This document shows, one piece after another, positions 43,090 to 49,625 of a stretch of DNA of 49,625 nucleotides (positions are counted from its first letter, which is position 1; each line of letters starts with the position of its first letter). Origin of the DNA: Bacteroidaceae bacterium (lineage in GTDB: Bacteria > Bacteroidota > Bacteroidia > Bacteroidales > Bacteroidaceae); NCBI GenBank assembly GCA_030843315.1, contig JAUUPT010000027.1, positions 1 to 49,625 of the forward strand. Reading direction: 5' to 3'. Both the position numbers and the translations under genes were made by a program. The notes under the pieces were generated by a model. That model was not told the DNA's origin. It saw only the letters and a list, made by a program, of their open reading frames with translations, and did no database searches.

Positions 43090-44730
43090 ATGGATAGTTT
43101 GTTTTTTGTTAGGTTAAGATTAGGATTAGCAGCGTTACTTTGCCTTTGCGCCACTTCGATGGTGGAAGCAAAGGTAAAGTTACCTGCTTTGGTTTCGGAC
43201 GGAATGGTGTTGCAACGTGAGCAACCCGTCAAGGTATGGGGTACGGCAGATGCCGGAGAAAACATACAGGTAAAGTTTCTGAAAAGGACCTACACCGCTA
43301 CCGCCGACGAAAACGGACGGTGGAGCATCACCTTGCCCGCTATGAAACCGGGCGGACCTTATACGCTGCAAGTAAACGACCTCGAAGTGAAAGACATCCT
43401 GGTGGGAGACGTATGGTTGTGCACCGGACAATCGAACATGGAGTTGCCCGTAGGCCGGGTGACGGATATGTTCAAAGACGAGATTGCCGCCTACGAGAAT
43501 CCCAATATACGGCAGTTCAGTGTGCCCAATATCTTCGACTTTCATGCACCGCAGGAGAATCTGCCGGAGCATATAGCCTGGAAGCCGCTGACTCAGGAGA
43601 ACGTAATGGGCTTCTCCGCCCTGGCTTATTTCACAGCCAAGGCACAGTATGAAAAGAACGGCGTCCCCGTAGGACTTATCAAGTCCGCTTGGGGTGGAAC
43701 TCCCGTTGAGTCTTGGATTAGCGAGGAAGGACTGAAGGAATTCCCGATGTACATCAACGATAAGCGTCAATATGAAGACGATAACTACTTGAAGAGCGTT
43801 CAGCAGACAGCTGCCATCGCTTCCAGCCGCTGGAACGGCATCCTGTATAGCGGTGATGCGGGGCTTCACGAAGCCACGCCCTGGTATGCCGCTGACTACG
43901 ACGACAAGGACTGGAAGACAGTGAACCTGCTTTCCCGCGAATGGGCTACCAACGGCATGAGACCGATAAACGGTTCGCACTGGTTCCGCAAGGATGTGGA
44001 AGTGCCGCAAAGCTGGGTGGGCAAAGAAGCCGTTATCCGTATGGGGTGCATCGTCAACGCCGATTCTGTTTATGTGAACGGAACTTTTGTCGGCACCGTT
44101 TCCTATCAATATCCTCCCCGCATCTACACCATCCCCGCAGGTGTGCTGAAGGCTGGAAAGAACAACGTGACCGTGCGCCTCATCAGCAACGGCGGCTATG
44201 CGGAGTTTGTGCCGGAGAAACCTTATAAGATTATCTGTGGCAACGAAGAGGTGAGTCTGGAAGGCGACTGGAAATACCGGTTGGGCAACCCGATGCCCTC
44301 GGCACCCGGTTCCATCTCTTTCTTCTACAAGCCTGTCTGCCTGTACAACGCCATGATTGCCCCGTTACAAAACTATGCTGTGAGCGGTGTTATCTGGTAT
44401 CAGGGAGAAGCGAACGTAGGCCGCCGCAACGAGTACGCTGCACTGCTGACGGCTATGATTTCCGACTGGCGTCGCACGTTCCACCAGCCCGAACTGCCTT
44501 TCTTCATCGTAGAGCTCGCCGACTTCCTGTCTAAAGATGACGTCTACGGCCGCAAGGCATGGGCGGAGATGCGCGAGGAGCAGGCGCGTGCAGCAGAAAT
44601 GAACCCTAACGCCTGGCTTATCCGCAACAGCGACCTGGGCGAATGGAACGACATTCACCCGCTGGATAAGAAAACGCTGGGCAACCGCGTTTCCGATGCG
44701 ATTGAGAAATATGCCGCAGAAAAGAAATAA
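43090..44730 (+). CDS. Sialate-O-acetylesterase-type / CE20-like acetylesterase
   Basis: A 546-residue exported SGNH-type esterase. Predicted catalytic residues are S115 in TGQSNMELP and H523 (with nearby D521) in EWNDIHPLDKK. A jelly-roll insert (roughly residues 240-400, with SHWFRKDVEVPQSWVGKEAV) interrupts the hydrolase domain, the layout described for CE20 acetylesterases. Also visible is WYQGEANVGRR. In this locus removal of acetyl groups from xylan is more likely than sialate de-acetylation. Start at 43090 gives a signal peptide ending MVEAK. Confidence 0.85.
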   Translation: MDSLFFVRLRLGLAALLCLCATSMVEAKVKLPALVSDGMVLQREQPVKVWGTADAGENIQVKFLKRTYTATADENGRWSITLPAMKPGGPYTLQVNDLEVKDILVGDVWLCTGQSNMELPVGRVTDMFKDEIAAYENPNIRQFSVPNIFDFHAPQENLPEHIAWKPLTQENVMGFSALAYFTAKAQYEKNGVPVGLIKSAWGGTPVESWISEEGLKEFPMYINDKRQYEDDNYLKSVQQTAAIASSRWNGILYSGDAGLHEATPWYAADYDDKDWKTVNLLSREWATNGMRPINGSHWFRKDVEVPQSWVGKEAVIRMGCIVNADSVYVNGTFVGTVSYQYPPRIYTIPAGVLKAGKNNVTVRLISNGGYAEFVPEKPYKIICGNEEVSLEGDWKYRLGNPMPSAPGSISFFYKPVCLYNAMIAPLQNYAVSGVIWYQGEANVGRRNEYAALLTAMISDWRRTFHQPELPFFIVELADFLSKDDVYGRKAWAEMREEQARAAEMNPNAWLIRNSDLGEWNDIHPLDKKTLGNRVSDAIEKYAAEKK

Positions 44731-44752
44731 CTAACAATTGATACAAGATACT

Positions 44753-46249
44753 ATGAACTCACTGAGCCAAAAAGTGTCTATGGCCGAGAAGATAGGCTAT
44801 AGCTTGGGAGACTGTTCTGCGAACCTGGTGTTCCAGATGATGATGATTTATCAAACTAAATTCTATACCGATGTGTTCGGTCTGGAAGGTGCCGTTGCAG
44901 GTTCTGTCATGCTGATAGCCCGCATTGTCGACGCTTTCGTCGATCCTACCGTAGGCATCCTGTCGGACCGTACGAGAAGCAAATGGGGTAAATATCGCCC
45001 GTGGGTGCTATGGACGGCGCTGCCGTTTATGGTATTCTACATCCTGGCATTCTATAATCCCGGTATAGAGGACAAAGCGATGGTAGCGTTGTATGCCACC
45101 ATCTCCTATACGCTGTTGATGACGCTGTATTCCTTTAATAATACACCGTATGCATCATTGGGCGGTGTCATGTCGAGCGACATCAAGGAGCGTACCAGTA
45201 TCACCAGCATCCGCTTCGTGGCAGCCACGGTGGCACAGTTCGTTGTTCAGGGTCTGACGCTTCCGTTGGTAAGCAAGTTTGCAGGTCCGGGCGGTGACAA
45301 AGGGCATGGCTGGCTATGCACTATTTCTTTGTTTGCCATTATTGGTTTCGTATTCCTGGTCATCACCTTCTTCTCCAGCCGCGAGCGCATCACGCCGCCC
45401 ACAAGCCAGAAGACGGATACCCGGAAGGACATCAAGGATGTGTTTAAGAATATTCCCTGGCGGGCCATGTTCATATTGACCATCTTCCTTTTCACCACGC
45501 TTGCCATGTGGGGAAGTGCTATGAACTACTATTTTGAGAATTATGTGGATACAGGTGCATTATACGCCTTCCTCGATAAGATAGGACTGGTGGCCACGGA
45601 GGCCAATGACAGTATAGGCTACACGATACTGAATGCTTTCGGTCTTATCGTCAGCAGTCCTGATAAAGCCTATGAAGTAGGTTTCGGCGTATTCAACATG
45701 CTGGGAGCTGTTGTACAGTTCTTCGGTGTCATCTTCCTATCCGGCTTCCTTGCCAACCGTTTCGGAAAGAAATCGGTATTCATCGTTTGCCTGGCACTGA
45801 CGGCCGTGTTCACCGCCTTCTTCTACTTCCCCAACGAGACGGATGTGGAAACGATGTTCGTGCTGAACTTCCTGAAGAGCTTGGCTTATGCACCGACCGT
45901 TCCGTTGCTTTGGGCTATGATAGCCGACGTGGCGGACCATTCGGAATACGTCAATCATCGCCGTGCCACGGGCTTTGTGTTTGCCGGTGTGGTCTTTGCG
46001 CTGAAGGCCGGTTTGGGCATTGGTGGTGCTATTCTCGGTTTCCTGCTTTCCGGTTTCGGCTATGTATCGGGTGCAGGGGCGGCACAGAGCGAGTCGGCTA
46101 TCCGCGGCATCGTGCTTTCGTCCAGCATCATTCCGGCAGTGACGTTCTTCGTCGGAGTCATCGCGTTGTGGTTCTATCCTATTACGAAGAAGTATAATGA
46201 GCAGATGCAGGCTGCACTGACAGAGCGTAGAAGTCGGGAAGATTATTAA
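44753..46249 (+). CDS. GPH-family (glycoside-pentoside-hexuronide) cation symporter
   Basis: A 498-residue inner-membrane protein with about twelve membrane helices. The opening MAEKIGYSLGDCSANLVFQM and the loop GILSDRTRSKWGKYRPWVLW are typical of the GPH family (XynB, MelB relatives). It should import xylose, xylo-oligosaccharides or uronate-bearing disaccharides with Na+ or H+. ATG at 44753 is used; a TTG at 44738 is an alternative. It follows the esterase by 22 bases. Confidence 0.92.
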   Translation: MNSLSQKVSMAEKIGYSLGDCSANLVFQMMMIYQTKFYTDVFGLEGAVAGSVMLIARIVDAFVDPTVGILSDRTRSKWGKYRPWVLWTALPFMVFYILAFYNPGIEDKAMVALYATISYTLLMTLYSFNNTPYASLGGVMSSDIKERTSITSIRFVAATVAQFVVQGLTLPLVSKFAGPGGDKGHGWLCTISLFAIIGFVFLVITFFSSRERITPPTSQKTDTRKDIKDVFKNIPWRAMFILTIFLFTTLAMWGSAMNYYFENYVDTGALYAFLDKIGLVATEANDSIGYTILNAFGLIVSSPDKAYEVGFGVFNMLGAVVQFFGVIFLSGFLANRFGKKSVFIVCLALTAVFTAFFYFPNETDVETMFVLNFLKSLAYAPTVPLLWAMIADVADHSEYVNHRRATGFVFAGVVFALKAGLGIGGAILGFLLSGFGYVSGAGAAQSESAIRGIVLSSSIIPAVTFFVGVIALWFYPITKKYNEQMQAALTERRSREDY

Positions 46250-46283
46250 CAAAACAACCCGGACGGAAAGGGGGATATGGATT

Positions 46284-46392
46284 AGTCCGATACTGAGGTA
46301 GTCTCAGTCGTATACAGAGGACCCTAAGTCGTATACTGAGGTACCCCCCTTTCAGAATATACTGTAGCCCCTTTGGAATATAGTAGTATTAG
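46284..46392. repeat. Array of degenerate units, period about 22 bases, upstream of GH10-GH43
   Basis: Five units begin at 46284, 46306, 46327, 46349 and 46371. The first three share AGTC...ATAC.GAGG blocks (AGTCGTATAC at 46306 and 46327; ATACTGAGGTA at 46290 and 46333). The last two share CTTT..GAATATA (46349, 46371). Spacing is 22, 21, 22 and 22. It lies between the symporter and the next gene; no TAnnTTTG box is visible here. Confidence 0.65.
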
Positions 46393-46427
46393 ATTGTAAA
46401 ATTAGTAAACATATAAAAGAAGATAGA

Positions 46428-49175
46428 ATGAAACTGAATCACATCCTTATCTCCATCTGTACCGCCGCGGCACTGTCTGCCTGCGGACAGGGAAAACAAG
46501 TCGGCGTTGTTGCCGAACCGTCATTGAAAGATGCCTTTGGCGACAAGTTCCACATCGGTGTGGCCCTCAACTCCGAGCAGGCTGCCGGACGGGACACCGC
46601 TGCCGTGCGCGTTGTCAAGCAGCACTTCAATGCCATTGTGGCAGAGAACTGCATGAAGAGTGAAGTAATACATCCCGAAGAAGACCGCTACGACTTCACG
46701 CTGGCGGACGAGTTCGTCAGCTTCGGAGAGGAAAACAACCTTTGGATTACCGGGCATTGCCTGATATGGCACTCACAGTTATCCCGCTGGTTCTGCGTAG
46801 ACGATAAAGGGAAGAATGTATCGCCCGAAGTGCTGAAACAACGAATGAAAGACCACATTTACACTATTGTAGGCCGTTATAAAGGCCGCATCAAGGGCTG
46901 GGACGTGGTGAACGAAGCCATTGAGGACGATGGAAGCTATCGCAAGAGCAAGTTCTACGAGATACTGGGCGAAGAGTACATTCCGCTCGCCTTCCAGTAT
47001 GCCCACGAGGCCGACCCGGACGCAGAGTTGTACTATAACGACTACAGCATGCATCAAACCGGACGCCGCGATGCTGTGGTACGCCTTGTCAACTCGTTGA
47101 AGGAAAAAGGACTGCGCATCGACGCTGTGGGTATGCAGGGACATATCGGCATGGACTATCCTTCTATCGAAGTCTTTGAGCAAAGCCTTCTCGCTTTTGC
47201 ATCGACCGGTGCCAAAGTGATGATAACGGAATGGGATATGAGTGCCCTGCCTTCCGTCAGTCAGAGTGCCAACGTGGCCGACGTGGCTGCCTATGCGAAG
47301 GAACTGAATCCCTATCCCGAAGCATTGCCCGACTCCGTGTCGCGGAAGTGGAACACACGGATGAGAGCCTTCTTCGACCTCTTCCTGAAGCATTCGGATG
47401 TTGTCACCCGTGTCACGGCATGGGGTGTCAGCGATGGTGGTTCCTGGAAGAACAACTTCCCCGTGCGTGGGCGTCACGAGTATCCCTTGCTCTTCGACCG
47501 CAACTATGAGCCCAAACCCTTTGTGCGCGAACTCCTTGCGCCGAAGACAGCCTTGTTCGACGATTTTGTCTACTCGGTAGAAGGAGACGAACCGGCGATG
47601 GCTACAAGTACAGTAGCCGGTGCAAGTACGGCGTCAAACCCCATCTTTCCCGGTTGTTATCCCGATCCCAGCATCTGTAGGGTAGGGGATGACTACTACC
47701 TGGTAAATTCTTCCTTTGCCTTCTATCCCGGCATCCCCATCTGGCACAGCACCAATCTCAAGGATTGGGAGCAACTGGGCTATGTGTTGAACCGTCCTTC
47801 CCAGCTAAGGCTGGGGGACGGGCTACGTATCAGTGGCGGTATCTATGCACCCGCTATCACGTACAACCCACATAATAAGCTTTTTTATCTGATTACCACC
47901 GCAGTTGACTGTGGTGGTAATTTCTTCGTTACGACCGACGATCCCAAGAAAGGGGAGTGGAGCGACCCCGTCTTCTTGCCCGAAGTAGGGGGCATCGACC
48001 CCAGTTTCCTGTTTGATGATGACGGAAAAGCCTATATTGTAAATAACGACGGTCCTGCCGGTAAGCCCGAGTATGACGGACACCGCGCCATCTGGATGCG
48101 CGAGTTCGACTGGAAGAACAACCGCGTAACAGGCCCGCAGCGGGTGGTTATCGACGGCGGTGTGGACAAGTCCCAGCATCCCGTATGGATAGAGGGTCCG
48201 CACCTCTACCACATCAACGGCACCTATTATCTGATGGCTGCCGAAGGCGGCACCAGCGTGCAGCACAGCGAAGTCATCTTCTCGGCATCTTCTCCTTTCG
48301 GCCCGTTCAAGCCGTGCAAGGTCAATCCGATACTTACGCAGCGCGACCTGCCTGCCGATCGACCGAATCCTGTAACCTGTACCGGACATGCCGACCTCGT
48401 GCAGACGCCCGAAGGCGACTGGTATGCCGTCTTCCTTGGTGTGCGCCCTTACAGTGGCGAGCACGATGTGATGGGACGCGAAACCTTCCTGCTTCCGGTG
48501 AGCTGGGAAGACGGACAGCCCATTATTCTTCCTGCCGGCGAGGCCATCAGCTACACCAACCGCCCCCTTCCGCCCACATCCTTGTGGACGGCAAACGGAC
48601 TGGCCAATGAGGCTTTTTTTGTCCGCACCCCGCAGAGCAGTACTTTCTATGTGATAGACGGAGCAGGCAAACTGGAATTAGCTGCCCGCAGCATCCGCCT
48701 CAGCGACTGCAAACAACCGGCGGTCATCGGCCGCTGGATAACGAACTGGGAATTTGATGCACAGACAGCCCTCAACTTTAATCCCGCCTCCACAGAAGAT
48801 TTTGCAGGCATCCTCCTTTTCAAGAACGACACCACCAATGTCCGCTTCGGCAAGACGCTGGACGGGCAAGGCAGTCCGTGCCTGAAGCTCGTGGCGTGCA
48901 GCCAGGGAAAAACCGTCAATGAAATGGTCATCCCATTGCAGAAATCGGATGCCGATAAGAAGATTTACCTGAAAGTATCGGGCAACAAACCGCAAGTTGC
49001 CGGTGAGGGTAGTGTCAGCTATACGTTCAGCTACTCCTTCGCTCCGAAGAAAGGTTGGGTAGAAGCCGGCGCATCCGTCTCTGCCGACCTGCTCAGCACG
49101 AAGACTGCCGGAGGATTCACAGGAACGATGGTGGGCATCTATGCAACAGGAGATTACAGTTTGAATGCTAAATGA
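46428..49175 (+). CDS. Bifunctional GH10 endo-xylanase / GH43 xylosidase-arabinofuranosidase
   Basis: A 915-residue lipoprotein (lipobox LSAC; mature start CGQGKQ without acidic residues, so perhaps periplasm-facing). GH10 spans about residues 30-385: E163 of VVNEAIEDD is the predicted acid/base and E268 of ITEWDMS the nucleophile. GH43 begins near residue 403 (NPIFPGCYPDPS, base D413; D524 in GGIDPSF; acid E589 in IEGPHLY). A C-terminal beta-sandwich follows (about 715-915). The fusion should cut the xylan backbone and release xylose or arabinose from the products. Preceded by the repeat array at 46284. Confidence 0.93.
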   Translation: MKLNHILISICTAAALSACGQGKQVGVVAEPSLKDAFGDKFHIGVALNSEQAAGRDTAAVRVVKQHFNAIVAENCMKSEVIHPEEDRYDFTLADEFVSFGEENNLWITGHCLIWHSQLSRWFCVDDKGKNVSPEVLKQRMKDHIYTIVGRYKGRIKGWDVVNEAIEDDGSYRKSKFYEILGEEYIPLAFQYAHEADPDAELYYNDYSMHQTGRRDAVVRLVNSLKEKGLRIDAVGMQGHIGMDYPSIEVFEQSLLAFASTGAKVMITEWDMSALPSVSQSANVADVAAYAKELNPYPEALPDSVSRKWNTRMRAFFDLFLKHSDVVTRVTAWGVSDGGSWKNNFPVRGRHEYPLLFDRNYEPKPFVRELLAPKTALFDDFVYSVEGDEPAMATSTVAGASTASNPIFPGCYPDPSICRVGDDYYLVNSSFAFYPGIPIWHSTNLKDWEQLGYVLNRPSQLRLGDGLRISGGIYAPAITYNPHNKLFYLITTAVDCGGNFFVTTDDPKKGEWSDPVFLPEVGGIDPSFLFDDDGKAYIVNNDGPAGKPEYDGHRAIWMREFDWKNNRVTGPQRVVIDGGVDKSQHPVWIEGPHLYHINGTYYLMAAEGGTSVQHSEVIFSASSPFGPFKPCKVNPILTQRDLPADRPNPVTCTGHADLVQTPEGDWYAVFLGVRPYSGEHDVMGRETFLLPVSWEDGQPIILPAGEAISYTNRPLPPTSLWTANGLANEAFFVRTPQSSTFYVIDGAGKLELAARSIRLSDCKQPAVIGRWITNWEFDAQTALNFNPASTEDFAGILLFKNDTTNVRFGKTLDGQGSPCLKLVACSQGKTVNEMVIPLQKSDADKKIYLKVSGNKPQVAGEGSVSYTFSYSFAPKKGWVEAGASVSADLLSTKTAGGFTGTMVGIYATGDYSLNAK

Positions 49176-49190
49176 TAATCTGGTTATATG

Positions 49191-49272
49191 ATTTTAGGCA
49201 CGGATTACACGGATTAACACGGTTTTCTTCGTATATTCGTTGCGCAGCTTCCGTGTAATCCGTGCCTAAAAT
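49191..49272. repeat. Perfect 23-base inverted repeat
   Basis: Arms at 49191-49213 and 49250-49272 are exactly complementary over 23 bases, with a 36-base loop. The arm contains short tandem blocks (CACGGATTACACGGATTA). CACGGATTACACGG-type elements are common dispersed repeats in Bacteroides. No T-run follows. Confidence 0.85.
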
Positions 49273-49340
49273 TATTATATATTCCCATTTATCAACGCCA
49301 ATATGCATTAACAATCAGAATTTAATAAACATGCTTCATT

Positions 49341-49625
49341 ATGAAAAAAGAAAAAAGATACTTAGTACCCAATGATTATATGGCAGATCCTGCTGTACAC
49401 GTATTTAACGGCAAAATCTATATCTATCCCAGTCACGACTGGGAAAGCGGCATCGAAGAAAACGACAACGGCGACCACTTCGATATGAAGGATTACCACG
49501 TATTCTCTACCGACGATGTGATGCACGGCGAGATCCGCGATCACGGCCTGGTGCTCCAGGTGAAAGACATCCCCTGGGCAGGTCGCCAACTGTGGGACTG
49601 CGATGTGGCAGAGAAAGACGGAAAA
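49341..49625 (+). CDS. GH43 family enzyme, C-terminus cut by window
   Basis: The first 95 codons of a glycoside hydrolase of family 43. The five-bladed propeller start is clear (DYMADPAVHVFNGKIYIYPS, where the aspartate of ADPAV is the catalytic base, then SHDWESGIEENDNGDHFD). No signal peptide is visible, unlike the other enzymes here, so it may act in the cytoplasm on imported oligosaccharides, as xylosidase or arabinofuranosidase. Probably the next gene of the locus, after the 23-base inverted repeat. The rest lies beyond the window. Confidence 0.85.
   Translation, partial: MKKEKRYLVPNDYMADPAVHVFNGKIYIYPSHDWESGIEENDNGDHFDMKDYHVFSTDDVMHGEIRDHGLVLQVKDIPWAGRQLWDCDVAEKDGK

Noticed and set aside
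47892..47921. 13-base hairpin inside the GH43 part of the fusion enzyme
   Set aside because: It is a nearly perfect stem (one G-T pair, loop TTGA), but it lies within conserved coding sequence (LITTAVDCGGNFF) and codon constraint can explain it; no regulatory context was seen.

Overview
The window reads as a chromosomal segment of a human-gut-type Bacteroides species. The evidence is SusC/SusD pairs, a hybrid two-component regulator, promoters of the Bacteroidetes form (TAnnTTTG at -7, often a TTG about 19-20 bases upstream), few Shine-Dalgarno sequences, and Bacteroides-style short dispersed repeats. The species cannot be fixed from the sequence alone. No rRNA, tRNA, CRISPR array, insertion sequence or prophage was seen.

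Left part (1-16.1 kb), mostly housekeeping and accessory single genes. It holds a truncated RND efflux adaptor divergent from an AraC-type regulator, a MATE exporter, a small TPR protein, a DUF4143-type ATPase with a palindromic operator, and a GH2 beta-galactosidase-like enzyme. Two unassigned genes follow (a membrane protein and a Sel1-repeat protein). Next is a minus-strand operon (surface S41 protease, YraN, MmcQ/YjbR, biotin ligase), then a small ribbon-helix-helix-like protein, tadA, and a phosphatidylethanolamine operon (psd-pssA-DUF4834).

Middle part (16.2-28.2 kb), core functions. dnaE is followed by trxA, whose promoter lies at the end of dnaE, and a small acidic protein. A minus-strand group follows: membrane-anchored hypothetical, ABC-3 metal permease, tsaE and Imm17-like. 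Then comes a tatA-tatC-nuclease/helicase operon. The 667-base convergent gap at 27,559-28,225 holds a promoter-plus-terminator small-RNA candidate, a second hairpin with an alternative fold, and an unusual array of eleven degenerate 22-base units.

Right part (28.2-49.6 kb), a xylan-type polysaccharide utilisation locus. A hybrid two-component sensor (minus strand) faces susC, susD and a small surface lipoprotein. These are followed by GH115 alpha-glucuronidase, GH35, a CE20-like/sialate-type acetylesterase, a GPH-family sugar symporter, a GH10-GH43 fusion xylanase/xylosidase, and a GH43 cut by the window end. The expected flow is: glycan bound and imported by SusCD and the surface lipoprotein; side chains (glucuronate, galactose, acetyl) removed and backbone cut in the periplasm; monosaccharides or disaccharides imported by the symporter. 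The sensor reports ligand and activates the promoters. A GTAAC-containing motif occurs before both susC and GH115 and is a candidate binding site.

The most unusual signal is not a protein. Three separate intergenic regions (7.6, 27.9-28.1 and 46.3 kb) carry arrays of degenerate units with a period of about 22 bases, in which neighbouring units are near copies of each other. The second most unusual signal is a set of dispersed short repeats that have become part of coding sequence in frame (MATE exporter, helicase twice, and the C-terminus of a small membrane protein).
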